From NCBI GenBank assembly GCA_963555705.1, contig OY743184.1:29544639-29608638 (forward strand): a stretch of DNA of 64,000 nucleotides, in the 5' to 3' direction. The translations under genes were made by a program, and so were the position numbers. Below the pieces are notes generated by a model. The model worked only from the letters and a program-made list of their open reading frames with translations. It was not told the DNA's origin and made no database searches. The DNA comes from Ligustrum vulgare. Taxonomy: Eukaryota > Streptophyta > Magnoliopsida > Lamiales > Oleaceae. Below, piece by piece: positions 11,701 to 23,605 of the stretch. Numbering within the stretch: the stretch's first letter is position 1; the number at the start of each line of letters is the position of its first letter.

Positions 11701-13585
11701 GAAGCTTTTAGATTATTTTTTTCAGATTGGGTTTTAGTGGAATTTCGAATTTTAATCTGTTGAACTCAGATTTTGGGTGATATATAAATTAGTGTATGTA
11801 TATATGTATATATAGATATGTAATTTCCAAAATGGATTTTCAGATTTCAAATATATGAGTATGGTCTTGCACATTATATGAAGCAATTTCAGATTTGGGC
11901 TTAATTAGATTTTTCAATTTTAAATTTTTTTTATTTGATAATTTTAGAATTTGGGAAAGTGGAATAAACGTGAATAAATTTCTGAAATTTTTTTAAAGTA
12001 TGTACATATAAATTTTTGATTTTTGAAATTTATGAAAATTGTAATTTAGTTAACTGTTTGGGTAAAGTTTGGATATATGTTGATTTTTTAAAATTTGTGA
12101 AATTGTTGGAACTTTAAGGGAGTGATTTTATAACATTAGGTTAAGCTATGTAAAATTGAGTTTTAGTTTAAATTAAAGATAGAAAGAGGGAATGTGCATT
12201 GAAATTGATTATTTGTTTCGAATATGATGTTTAATGTATTGGTCATAGCGTAAGGCCACATTTTGATTTAAAAGTTATACCTTATTAATGAATGAGAATA
12301 ATTAGGATTTTTGGGCACATTGACGTCACGAGCATCTGAGACTCTTCTACTTGCAAGTCAAGATAACGGTAAATACTAAAGACATCAAGTAAGTAAACTT
12401 CCTCTATTTTTATAGAAGTTAAATGTAAATGTGAAATGTGTAAATGACTGTCTTGCAACTTACTTGATTTGATGAATTTCGTTTACTTTATGAAAGTATA
12501 TGTTATTATGAAGAATGTTCAAGCATGCAAGTTATCATATCACTACATCATCAAGCATGTATTGGCATCGAAATTAGGAAGTCAAATATTTTTAAATGAA
12601 AGAAATGTGTCAAGGTGCAAGCTTGTTCAAAAGTTATGTATCCCAAGTTTTTAAGAAAGAATTGGTGTATTTCTAAGTCACGAAAGAAGTGAGTGGGAAA
12701 TGGGGCGCGGGGGGCCGACGTATCCGAATTAAGTCGATTTGCGACTGAATGTTCGACCTCTTTGAGTTGAACTGTTAAACCGCTATGCGGTAGGAAAGTG
12801 AATGTTAAACCGCTTTGCGGTGGAAATGTGGATATTAATCTGGTTCCAAATAAGAATTGCTCACTGCTCTCCGATTGACTAGAAGGTACACCAAGTGAGC
12901 TCACGATGGAAATGTTAAGTGAAAGTCTGAAAAGTTTGAAAGTTCTGGAAAGTAAAGTAAAAGGGGATACATATTTCGATTTTAAAGCATTTCATGTCAT
13001 AAGCATGCATTACATGCATAAAGTTTACTTACTGAGCTTTAGCTCACCCCAATCCCTCCCCAACATTTCAGATGATGAAAGTTAGAAGATCTGAGGAGAG
13101 CATTTCGCGGCTGACTCAGACAGCATTCATAATTCAATTTCTTTTAGGAATGAATCAAGGGCTTTCACAAATTATTTTATTGGTTATTCTTTTAATTGAT
13201 AAATTCTTTTGATTAGTTTGTCAGTTTTAGTTAAAATAAGTTATGGTATTTCCCTGTGATTAGTTTATATCATGTTTCATGAGTTTAAAATGTTTTACTT
13301 CAAGGTATTATTGTTGATGAGTTTGGGAATTGATGTTGAAATTGTGGTATGATGTTGAATGTTGGATTTGAATGAGTTGAGAATTTGTATATATAATATG
13401 GGTACGATGTCCCTCTAAAGGTTGGTTATGTCCAAGTTATAGAGGAGACTCTGTCGAAATTTTTATAAAATTTTTAATAGGAAAATGAAAATGCTGAAAT
13501 TTTAAATGATTTGTTTCTGCATTTAAGTAAAGAGATGTTAACACGTCTAGGTTTAAGATTTTTGAACTTGGGGTGTTACATTTTG

Positions 13586-13597
13586 TAGTATCAGAGC
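13586..13597 (+). other. Primer-binding site of the Tekay-like element
   Basis: TAGTATCAGAGC follows the LTR end by 5 bases. It differs by one base from TGGTATCAGAGC, the complement of the initiator tRNA-Met 3' end used by most plant Ty3/gypsy elements. Confidence 0.85.
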
Positions 13598-13814
13598 TAA
13601 GAGTTTTAAAAGCGATTCTGTAGACTTTAAAAATATTTACTTGAAAATATTCGAGTACTGAGTCACACCTCAAGTGCATCTCTCTCGATCATCTGGTAAG
13701 TTAATGTTTGCTTAAATTATCGAATGTGCTTTGATGTTCCTAATATCGAAATTTCTTACATATTGATATGTAATATTATTTTGAACAAGATGTTTCATTC
13801 TCTCCTATTTAGAA

Positions 13815-14942
13815 ATGGTTCGCACTAGACGTAACAACCCTCAAGGGGAAACTTCCCAAGCTCAGAATGAAGGCACGAATAATAATAACCCTTAAGGGGG
13901 GACTTCTCAAGCTCAGGACAGAGGGGTGGACGATAACACCATTCAAGGGGGAACTACTCAAACTCTGGATAGAGGGACAAATAATAACACTGCCCCTTCA
14001 AGCACCCTTGTGGTTGTAGAAGCCTTCATGCAAGCATTGGCTACGTTGGGTCAAGCCAATCAACTGAAGGGTAACGAGACAAGAGGCCATGGGAGGATCT
14101 CAGAGTTTAAGAGGTTGTCTCCTCCATCATTTGCTGGAACTGTTGACCCCCTTGAAGCTGAAAAGTGGTTAACTGAAATGCAAAAGGCTTTCAGGGTTAT
14201 GGGATGTACCGAAGAGGAAAAGGTAAATTTTGCTGCGTACATGCTTCAAGGCAGTGCGTACAATTGGTGGATGATGGTTCAACGCCAATACGAGAACAAT
14301 ACTGACCCTTTCACTTGGGAGATGTTTACTACGGCTTTCAATGAGAAATACTTTTCCAAGAGTCTCCGCCAGCAAAAGGAAGGGGAATTTCTGAAATTAG
14401 AACAAGGGAATAAGTTAGTGGCAGAGTATGAAGCAGAATTTGCCAGTTTGGCTAAGTTTGCCCCAAACTTAGTGGATACTGAAGAGAGAAGGGCTAGGCG
14501 TTTTGAGGAAGGACTTAAGCCTCAAATCAAACAAGCTGTAATCCCTTTCGAGCTTACTACTTATCGAGAGGTTATCAACAAATCCTTTCTGGTGGAAAGG
14601 GCTCTAATCATACATAGAGAAGATGATAGAATCCAATCTTCTAATCACAAGTTCAAGGATGGAAATTTTAAGAGATGGAATAACAATAAACAAAAAAGGA
14701 AGAATGACCAGGGAAGTAATAAGAGTCATCAGTCTAACAAACAACAGAGAAGGACCTATTCGAAGTGTGGCAATGAACACTTAGGTGAGTGCGTCTTGGA
14801 CAAGGGAGTGCGCTTCAAGTGTGGGAAGTATGGACATTTTGCAAATGATTGTCAAGGTTGTTTTAATTGTGGAAAGCCAAGGCATCTAACAAAGGATTGT
14901 AGAGAGAAAGCGAAGACTATCCAGGCACGAGTCTATATCTAA
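13815..14942 (+). pseudogene. Tekay-like gag, truncated at the gag/protease junction
   Basis: The frame opens at ATG 13815 but has a TAA at 13893-13895, inside three imperfect repeats of a PQGGTSQAQDRG-like unit; a CAA-to-TAA change would explain it. The rest is open. A Retrotrans_gag domain covers about codons 100-230, with the WW(M) and ERRARRFEEGL motifs. Two CCHC knuckles follow. The second (CFNCGKPRHLTKDC) is intact; the first has Arg where its first Cys should be. The frame ends at ARVYI, exactly where gag-pol should run on into protease, so the element breaks about there. The product would have been the particle protein. Confidence 0.88.
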
Positions 14943-14993
14943 TTGTATACATTTAGGTTGGAGTTTGACCTAAATTCCCCAAAAATGAAACCA

Positions 14994-15120
14994 GGCCCAA
15001 CAACTAATTAAGATGGCTACCCAGGCCCAGCAGATGATTTACCCTTACTTTTAGACGCTTCCCTTATTACATTTTTTCCCAAATATATTGTCATATTGAG
15101 AACCCTAGAATTAGGGTTTA
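14994..15120 (+). promoter_or_regulatory. Promoter of the CGR1-like gene: GGCCCA motifs and telo-box pair
   Basis: GGCCCA (site II type, TGGGCC inverted) occurs at 14994-14999 and 15024-15029. AACCCTA (telo-box) lies at 15101-15107 and its inverse TTAGGGTTTA at 15111-15120, just before the start codon at 15127. This combination is known from plant ribosomal-protein and ribosome-biogenesis promoters and fits the downstream gene. The whole motif set lies within 135 bp of the start codon and begins about 50 bp after the truncated gag. Confidence 0.8.
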
Positions 15121-15126
15121 CTTCCA

Positions 15127-15729
15127 ATGGCGTGCACGATCGATTTTAGGTCCCTAGACGAGGGATTCGGCGGAAAGACCTTCAAGCGCAAGAGAGCCGA
15201 GCAAGAAGCCGAAAAGCTGAAAGTACTGAATCCATCGTTAGAGGACGATAGCATGGACGTCGACAACGGGAATCCACCGCCGAAGAGGCAGGCTGTTCCT
15301 TCTTCCGACGATCCTAACAAGCCGGCGCCTTTTTCCTTGGGTAAGCCGACATACGACGGGGTGATAGCAGGCAAGGTGTCCGGCCGCAAGTGGAAGCAGG
15401 CAAGGACTCGGCGGTCATCTGCGGTGCAGGTGAGCAGAAAAGGGACAACTTTTGAGCAGAGGACGAAGGAGAAGGAGATAAAGAAAGCATATAAAGAGAG
15501 GATTAACGAGCTGAAGGAGGAAATACGACAGAACAAACAGGAGAAGCGGAAACAGAAGGAGGAGCGTGAGAAGAGAAAGCAGGAGAACATACTTCGGTCG
15601 GGGACTAAGCTTCAGAAAATTACGAATCCGAAGACTCTGAAGAAGATTGCCAAATCCAAGCAACGCAAGCTTCTCAAGGTCGTACCTGATGATGTGCTTA
15701 GTGGGGGTAAGAAAACTAATAAGCAGTAA
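15127..15729 (+). CDS. CGR1/CCDC86-type rRNA-processing protein
   Basis: This is an intronless 200-codon host gene. Residues 1-90 are mixed and acidic, with a basic FKRKRAEQEAEK stretch and PPPKR. Residues about 100-195 are a highly charged Lys/Glu/Arg coiled coil (RINELKEEIRQNKQEKRKQKEEREKRKQ) ending in LRSGTKLQKITNPKTLKK, the signature of the Cgr1 family. Known relatives act in the nucleolus in pre-60S rRNA processing. Length fits the family, and the ATG is preceded by a ribosome-biogenesis type promoter. The gene has no breaks and is probably functional. The basic tail should serve as a nucleolar signal (inference). Confidence 0.9.
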   Translation: MACTIDFRSLDEGFGGKTFKRKRAEQEAEKLKVLNPSLEDDSMDVDNGNPPPKRQAVPSSDDPNKPAPFSLGKPTYDGVIAGKVSGRKWKQARTRRSSAVQVSRKGTTFEQRTKEKEIKKAYKERINELKEEIRQNKQEKRKQKEEREKRKQENILRSGTKLQKITNPKTLKKIAKSKQRKLLKVVPDDVLSGGKKTNKQ

Positions 15730-16081
15730 TTATATTTATGGATTTTCACAATGTCTTTTAATTTGAGAACCTTACAATATTTGATGATTTTGTTCACTGT
15801 ATGACTGATATGAGAATTTTTCCTCCTGAGTGTTGGCTGCAAAATGAAATTAAATTTGGTGAAGTGAGATATAATGTTTTTATTATGCCTTACTGAACAT
15901 TATAATTGAATCATCTACTTGGTTGATAATGGGATTTAGTCACTCCACCTCTACTGCTTAAATAATCTTGAGATCCTTCTCGCTCAGTAGTGACATGTCT
16001 AATATTTGCTTGGCCTGCTTTATTTATTCACTTATTTGTATAAAAAAAACACAGTCAGTCAATGCTTTCCCGTATTCCTAT
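15730..16081. other. 3' flank of the CGR1-like gene
   Basis: AT-rich sequence with no coding or repeat structure that I can recognise. It presumably contains the 3' untranslated region; I saw no clear AATAAA signal. Confidence 0.5.
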
Positions 16082-16084
16082 TAA

Positions 16085-16258
16085 GCCCCTGTTTGATCCA
16101 TTATTTGAAAATCAAGTTTTTTCAACATTCAATTTCATCCAACCATTTTAGTTAAACACGCAATATTTGATTTTTCAAACAAATTTTAACCACACATTTT
16201 TTCAAAAATATTATTCAAAATCACATTATTTTCCAAATAATGGAGGTCAAACAGGAGC
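16085..16258. mobile_element. Tourist-like MITE (PIF/Harbinger)
   Basis: A 174-bp element with terminal repeats GCCCCTGTTTGA and (inverted) GCTCCTGTTTGA, flanked by TAA at 16082-16084 and 16259-16261. TAA/TTA duplications are typical of PIF/Harbinger MITEs. There is no coding capacity. It lies about 350 bp downstream of the CGR1-like gene. Confidence 0.8.
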
Positions 16259-16261
16259 TAA

Positions 16262-17417
16262 GTTTCTTCTTGACATGCTGCTGCTGCTGTTGTTCTATGG
16301 ATGGAGAATTTGGGAATGAAATTTCACTCTATAAATGACCTTTTAGTAATTAGTTTTAAAATCCTGGGGCTTAAGGAAAGAATGAGCAAGTGAGCAATTA
16401 TCGATCCCCTCCCGCCAAAGGGCCAGAACCAGCTGTTCGGTTCTTTTAAAATTTTAAACGGTTCCATTTTCAGGTTCAGAATCAAAACCAAAATCGAGAG
16501 AACAAAATACTATATTTTTACAAATAATCTTTTTTTCAAATATAAATTTTAAAAAATAAAAATAAAATCTTAATGCATGTTATTTGATCCATTAGTCATT
16601 ATTAATTATTCAACCACTATCGATTCATTAAACATTACAATAACTATAAACAAAATAATAAAAAATAAAAAATCATAGATCAAAAATCATTTTTTTTTTC
16701 ATTGGTTTTGTCGTTCAACTTTAATCCTTGACACTCCTGTTTTCAAGGATTAGCTGGAGTTGTGCGATTGTTCCCTGTAAAGATGGAGTACTAGGAGCAA
16801 AAATTAAAGAATTTTTACAATGAGTATATACACGTGAATTGGGAGATACGTTACTAATTGAAAGAGAGTTAATATTTTGATGATAATGACAAATATGACT
16901 GTTATGTTCGTATCTTAATCAAGGTCGAGGTCGATGATTTTACCGTCTTTCGACTCTTATTAGTAGGAATTTATCATAGCTTCATCGCTTAAGTTTGAAA
17001 GTTTTAGTTTAGAAAATCAATTACCAGCAGGAATCTTGCATAGAAGCAGGAGAAGCTTTGGCATAAATTTCTAACGCTTAACACAATGAATAAAATACTA
17101 TAATTAAAAAAAAGATAATTCCTCACATACAAAATGAATTACAAAATAGATAATATACTCCTCATACTGAAATGACACACGTGTAGGTGGGTTCCCCTCT
17201 ATGCGAGAGGTGGGTCATTCATTTTGTGCGTGTAGCATGATCCTTAAAATAAATTAACCTGTTACACAGAAGATAATTATGTTGTTAACCAGCTAAATAT
17301 ATTTTCTATATTTTTAATATGCTAATTTACTTCTATGTGCATTGCATTTGAGCTGTGACACAAAAAATGATATCAAATTGTAGAGTCTAAAATTTAAAAC
17401 ATTAAAAATCCATTGTA
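16262..17417. other. AT-rich intergenic sequence
   Basis: No gene seen. A GGTTC-rich stretch (16430-16500) resembles parts of hAT-type elements such as the one at 43284-44720. A small imperfect hairpin, GGTGGGTTCCCC...GAGAGGTGGGTC, lies at about 17188-17218. Confidence 0.45.
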
Positions 17418-17422
17418 GGATC

Positions 17423-18311
17423 TGATGTGATCCGTTATAGGGATCACCAAGAACACGCGGAATTAAATGTCGGAAAGCTCTAAAATCCAAGATAGTAGAC
17501 GGTAACAATGCAACCCCGACCTCACGACGCAAAAACTATGGGTATATTAAACCCAAAATTCGTTACGATGCGGAGATAAGAACCACAAAGGGGGAACGCC
17601 ACAAAGGTTGTCAAATCCTTTGATAAGTTTAATTTGTTCGACGAGAACACGAAGAAAATATAAGGGAATATCTCACCTTCAATATCATTAATCTCAAGAA
17701 TAAAAGTTGTGTCTTTACAATGCTGAATAAAGCCATATATATAGGCTAACAAAATAAAGAAACCTAAATAAACTAGAATTGCAAAATAAACTAAACGCCT
17801 AACATTGTCTTAAAATTCGGAACCTAAGTTACGGCCGTGACTTATGAGTTTACGGTCGTAAGCAAGCTACGGATTAAAATTGAAAACATTTGTTACGGTC
17901 GTGACAATACCCTTTACGGTCGTAATCAACATTCTGAATTAAAAGCTACCAAACTCTTTACGGCCGTGAAGATGTGGGTTACGGCCGTAAGTCATCTTCT
18001 GCATAATTTCGCCATTGTAGTGTTACGACCGTAATTTTGGCTTTACGGTCGTGATTTCAGTCTTTACGGCCGTGATTCAGCTGCTGCCCAATTTCTTGTT
18101 CTTCCTTGATCCAAATGCATTGCAATAACTTTGGCTCCTCTTCCACATTCTTATGCAACGTAAATGAAGTCTTTGCACTAGAGCACTGTCCATCCACGCT
18201 TGCATGAATCCTTGCATTGCCTGCTTGATTCTTTTGGCTCTTTGTCTCGTTATGGGTCTTACGGGCACGTGCAACGGGTCAACGCTCGTCGAGCCACTCC
18301 GGAACTCATCA
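17423..18311 (-). repeat. Element A 3' LTR
   Basis: 889 bp. On the minus strand it runs TGATGAGTTCC... to ...GGATCACATCA. It contains the last codons of the polyprotein, the palindrome array and a TATA motif at 17734-17745 (CCTATATATATG on the minus strand). Compared with the 5' LTR it lacks one base near 18187, which shifts the polyprotein tail. Confidence 0.93.
17829..18075 (-). promoter_or_regulatory. Paired palindrome array in element A 3' LTR
   Basis: Nine copies of TTACGGYCGTRA have core GGCC/GGTC starts at 17833, 17854, 17897, 17918, 17962, 17983, 18027, 18047 and 18068. Successive gaps are 21, 43, 21, 44, 21, 44, 20 and 21 bp. On the element's own strand the array lies just upstream of the TATA motif at 17734-17745. 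A regulatory role is inferred. Confidence 0.75.
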
Positions 18312-21300
18312 TCCCCTCCCTGTTGAAAAGGATTCGTCCTCGAATCATCACCTGCATCAAACAAAGAAAGATCAGCAACATTAAAAGAAGCAGACACATT
18401 ATACTCACCTGGAAGATCGAGCTTATATGCATTCTCATTTATCTTTTCAAGGATCTGAAAAGGTCCATCGCGTCTTGGCTGCAACTTAGATTTTCTTTGG
18501 GTTGGGAATCGCTCCTTTCGCAAGTGCACCCACACCCAATCACCCGGCTCGAACGTCACTTGCCTCCTACCTTTGTTGGCATGAGTCGCATAACGCTCAT
18601 TTTTCTTTTCAAATTGCCCTTTCACCTTCTCATGAAGTTCTTTCACAAACTTAGCCTTTTTCGCCCTGTCCAAACTGCTCCGTTCATCTGCAGGTAAAGG
18701 AATTAAATCAAGAGGACTTAGCGGGTTGAAACCATAAACAATTTCAAAAGGTGAACATGAAGTAGTAGAATGCACAGATCGATTATAAGCAAATTCCACA
18801 AATGGCAAATATTCCTCACAACTTTTTAGATTCTTATTTATTATAGTGCGCAAAAGTTGGATTAATGTCCTATTAACTACCTCGGTTTGACCATCAGTTT
18901 GCGGGTGACATGCAGTAGAAAATAACAATTTAGTACCCATTTTCCTCCACAAGACTTTCCAAAAGTAGCTTAGGAACTTAACATCCCTATCAGACACAAT
19001 ACTCCTAAGTACCTCATGGAGTCTTATAACTTCCCTAAAGAATAGGTCCGCTATGTTAGTTGCGTCATCAGTTTTATTACAAGGAATAAAATGCGCCATT
19101 TTGCTAAACCTGTCTACCATCACAAATATCGAGTCTTTACCTTTTTTTTGTCCTAGGCAGACCTAACACAAAATCCATAGATATATCTACCCAAGGTTCA
19201 TTAGGTACGGGCAAAGGTGTATACAAACCTTGTGGTAAGACTCTAGACTTAGATTGTTTACAAGTTATGCATCTTTCACAAATATGGTGAACATCCCTTT
19301 TCATTTTAGGCCAATAAAAATACTCTTGTAAAGTTTCTAATGTCTTAAAAACACCAAAGTGCCCCATTAACCCCCCACCATGAGCCTCACGCACAAGCAA
19401 TTCACGCATAGAACAATTAGGCACACAAAGTTTACTTTCCCTAAACAAATAGCCATCATGCCTATAAAATTTATCAATTGCACATTTTTCACATGAAGCA
19501 TAAATGGTAGAAAAATTAGGGTCATTAGCATACATACATTTAATATATTCGAACCCAAGCAACTTCGCATTTAAAGAAGTTAAGAGAACATACCTGCGAG
19601 AAAGGGCATCTGATACCACATTCTCCTTACCTTGCTTATAGCGAATGACATATGGAAAGGTCTCAATGAATTCCATCCAACGGGCGTGTCTTTTGTTTAG
19701 CTTACCTTGTCCCTTGAGGTATTTCAGTGACTCGTGGTCAGTGTGTATAACGAATTCCTTTGGCCACAGATAGTGCTGTCATGTTTTCAAGGCACGAACA
19801 AGAGCATAAAGCTCCTTGTCGTAGGTAGGATAATTCAAGACTGCCCCACTCAGCTTTTCACTGAAAAATGCAATCGGTCTTTTTTCCTGCATAAGAACAG
19901 CTCCAATACCTATTCCTGATGCATCACATTCAATCTCAAAGGTTTGGTTAAAGTTAGGTAAAGCTAAAACCGGTGCAGAACATAACCTATCCTTAAGCAT
20001 TTTAAAAGCATTTTCTTGTGCTTCCCCCCAATGGAATCCTACACTTTTCTTGACTATTTCTGTTAGTGGTGCTGCAAGTGTGCTAAAATCTTTAACAAAC
20101 CTCCTATAAAACCCAGCCAACCCGTGGAAGCTCCTAACTTCCGTAATACTTTTGGGAGTTGGCCATTTTTTAATAGCACGAATTTTCTCCTCATCTACCT
20201 CAACACCTTAGAACTAACGACAAAACCAAGAAAAATTACATTTTTCATGCAAAAAGTACAGTTTTTAAAATTAGCATATAGTTTATCAGTTTTCAAAACT
20301 TCCAAAACAGATCTTAAATGTTCAATGTGATCACCTAAGTTCTTACTACATACCAGAATGTCATCAAAGTATACCACGACAAATTTATCAATGTAAGCAC
20401 GCAAGACATGATTCATTAATCTCATAAAAGTGCTAGGTGCATTTGAGAGGCCGAACGGCATAACCATCCATTCATATAAACCATATTTGGTTTTGAAGGC
20501 GGTTTTCCATTCATCACCTTCTTTCATACGAATTTGGTGATAACCACTCTTAAGGTCTATTTTACTAAAAATACTAGCACCATAAAATTCATCAAGCATG
20601 TCATCAAGTCTAGGTATGGGATGGCGATACTTTACCGTAATATTGTTGACTGCCCTACAGTCCACGCACATCCTCCAAGTCCCATCCTTTTTGGGTACCA
20701 ACAGAACTGGTACTGCACATGGGCTCATGCTTTCCCGAACATAGCCCTTTTTCAACAGCTCTTCAACCTGCTTTTGTAGCTCCTTGGTCTCTTCTGGATT
20801 GCTCCTATAAGCTGGCCTGTTTGGAATGATCGCTCCTGGCACGAAGTCAATCTGGTGTTCAATCCCTCGAATTGGCGACAGCCCACTCGGAATCTCCTCG
20901 GGAAATAAATCTGCAAATTCCTGCAAAAGAGACACAGCTAAACTGGGGAGGGAGTGGTTAGTTTCATCGAGCACAAGGAGAGATTCCTTGTACATTAGTA
21001 AAATCACAGGTTTATTTGTAGAAATAGCTTTGATGATATCACTCTGTTTTGCGTAGAAGCTTACCTTTGTTTTCTCTCTTTTACTGGCACTCTTAGCACC
21101 CTCTCCTTTTTCTGGGATCGTGGTCCCAACTCTCGATTTTTCACACAACTCTCCTTTTTCCGGGATCGTGGTCCCGACCCTCTTTCTCTCTTCCTCACTT
21201 TTTAATTTCAGTTGGTCTTCATAGACCTGTTGAGGTGACAAAGGCATTAGTTTGACATTTTTCCCATCCTTAGTGAAGGTATACCTATTTTTAAATCCAT

Positions 21301-22972
21301 CATGAATAACCTTCCTATCGAATTGCCATGGCCTGCCCAACAAGATGTGCCCCGCATGCATGGGTACCATATCACAAACCACGCTATCTTCATACTTCCC
21401 AATCGCCAAATCAACTACCACCTGTTTATTTACCTTAATCTCGCCCGATTCATTTAACCACTGTAGCTTATATGGCCTAGGGTGTTTTAGCATAGGTAGG
21501 TACAATTTCTCTACTAGAGTAGTGCTAGCAACGTTCGCACAACTACCCCCATCTATTATCAAACTACACACCTTGTTATTCACAAAGCACCTAGTATGAA
21601 ATATATTTTCTCGCTGCTCACCCGACTCTTCCACCTTAACTTGAGTACTAAGGGCTCTCCTAGTGACAAGTGATTTAGCTACTGCATAGTCCGCATCATG
21701 ATTTTCACTAACATCCTCTAGAGGTGGCATATCCTTATACTCATCCTCCACTTCTCCCCCTTTCTCATCCTCCGAACTTAATACCCCATCACGCAAAACT
21801 AATATTCGTTTATTTGGACATTGTGAAGAAATATGTCCTAAACCCGAACATTTAAAACAACGAATATCCCTAGTCCTAGGAGTTTGAGAATCAGAAGCAA
21901 TTTTACCTTTGTTGGGTGGCTCTACTTTTCCCTTTGGTGCCTCAAATTTATTTTTCTACACAATCCCTTCATTTTTAGAAGTCCCATTCCATGTAGACCT
22001 TCCAAAAGAATTGGAACTGGTAGAGAATTTGGAAGTTCCCTTCCTTTTTAATTGTCGCTCCACTTTCATGGCCATGTGAAGCATCTCCTCCAAATCGATA
22101 TAATGCTTCAATTCAATAACATTAGCAATATCTCGATTTAAACCATTTAAAAATCTAGCCATGGTAGCCTCGGGGTCTTCCTCTATATTTGCCCTAATCA
22201 TGGCAACCTCCATCTCCCTATGGTAATCCTCCACACTCTTACTACCTTGGGAAAGGGTTTGTAATTTTTGGTAGAGATCCCTATAGTAATGTCCAGGCAC
22301 GAATCGTTTTCTCATAAGGGCCTTCAACTCATCCCAAGTTTCAATAGGCCTCTCCCCATTTCTCCTTTTACTAGTTACCAATTGATCCCACCATACTATA
22401 GCATAATCAGTAAATTCTACGACTGTCAATTTAACCTTTTTAGATTCAGAATAATTATGACAATCGAAAATCAATTCTACCCTCTTTTCCCATTCAAAAT
22501 AAACGTCCGGATTACTTTTACCTTGAAACGAGGGAATGGACATTTTTATATTACCAATATGTCCATCTGCATCATCCCTACGATCACGCCTATATCCCCT
22601 ATCACGTCTTTCTCCCCGATCTCGTCTCCTACCAACACTAGTAATAGATAAATCACCACTATCCTCATCACTATCAACAATCTCAACACGTTCAGTCTTA
22701 GCTCTAAATTGTGGGTTGAAGTCATACCTTAGTGGTCTCCGTAAATTAGGAAAATTGCGCGGTTGTTCCTGACGTGGTTGAACATTTCCCGCACCTCGTG
22801 TCTCCCCCGGATTATTGGCCCTTTCCACATTCACGCCGGATTGTGGACCAAATCTTGCTTCCAACTTGGCATCCAACCTTGCTTCAAATTTTGCAAAACG
22901 TTCCTCCACCATTGCAAGCATTTTGAAATCTTGAAGATCCTTTTCCGTTGACGAAACTCCCTTCTGTGACAT
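18077..22972 (-). pseudogene. Element A gag-pol polyprotein (gag, PR, RT, RNase H, INT)
   Basis: The ATG is at 22972. Gag spans about 22972-21780, with one CCHC knuckle (CFKCSGLGHISSQC). Protease has IIDGGSCANV. RT includes YFDDILV and covers about 20900-20200, RNase H about 20120-19690, and integrase about 19640-18700 with its HHCC finger and D, D, E motifs. The tail runs through the polypurine tract into the LTR. Breaks are a TAG at 21956-21958 (CAG in element B), a one-base loss near 20207 (shared with B), a TGA at 19779-19781 (shared with B), an extra A in a run at 19142-19149, and a base loss near 18187. The protein would have served packaging, reverse transcription and integration, but this copy cannot encode it intact. 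Confidence 0.9.
18312..18322 (-). other. Element A polypurine tract
   Basis: Read on the minus strand, CAGGGAGGGGA directly abuts the 3' LTR start TGATGAG. It is also coding (the QQGG part of the polyprotein), because the reading frame continues into the LTR. Confidence 0.88.
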
Positions 22973-23590
22973 GGTTAGTAATAAAGAAAAGAGAAAAAAA
23001 AAATAAAATAAAGATCCTCACGTGTTTTATCGCTCGTGTATCACTCAATTTGGCTTTTTCCCTCTATTAATCTCACCACACTGCCTTTTTCCTCTCTTCC
23101 CTTTTTTTCCCACGTTCTCAAAGAACCCACCAAACTAGTCACGGATTTGGTCCTTGTGGAATAAACTCCAAAGTGTAAATAAGGAAAGTTGATGGAAAAT
23201 ATTGGAATTAGGAAATTTAAGAAAGAAATTATGGAAACAAGAATTCTATTGCAAGAAGAATTTTATGGAAACAAGAACAAAGAATTTTATGGAAATAAGG
23301 ATTTGTTGGAAAGATTTGTCCAAAATTATTTTCTTGATTTCTTGTCCAAATCAACAACTATCTTTTTTTCTTCTTTTTTTTTTTTTTTGTTTTTTTTGTT
23401 TTTTTTATATCCTATTCAACAAGAATAATCAAGAACAAGAAAAACAGAAATTGGCAAATCTTGAATTTTCTGGAGAAATTTCAAGAAACACGAATTGGAA
23501 TGGAATTTTTTTTTTTTTTTTTTTTGAATGATTAATAACTGGAAATAAAAGAAAAAGAACTGGAATACTAAATAATTGGATTTAGAGACA

Positions 23591-23603
23591 GGCTCTGATA
23601 CCA
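23591..23603 (-). other. Element A primer-binding site
   Basis: TGGTATCAGAGCC on the minus strand, two bases from the 5' LTR. It is a perfect match to the initiator tRNA-Met-type site. Confidence 0.92.
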
Positions 23604-23605
23604 GA

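Larger units (their letters stand above)
7012..13580 (+). mobile_element. Tekay-like Ty3/gypsy 5' LTR (about 4.8 kb, interrupted)
   Basis: The LTR starts TGTAACAACCC and ends GGGTGTTACA, an inverted-repeat end pair, and is followed directly by a tRNA-Met-type primer-binding site and gag. Removing the 1748-bp solo LTR and one 5-bp target repeat inside it leaves about 4.8 kb, within the range of long Tekay/Del LTRs. The block near 13020-13080, with ACTGAGC and CTCACCC before a CAG, looks like the usual R/U5 region. The 3' LTR and all of pol are missing, so this is a truncated element. Short ORFs within it (for example 9958-10158 and 12551-12904) have no support as genes. Confidence 0.75.

Noticed and set aside
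20195..20215. Programmed frameshift between RT and RNase H
   Set aside because: No slippery heptamer or pseudoknot-like context was evident, and a TGA follows in RNase H in both copies. Kept only as an alternative.
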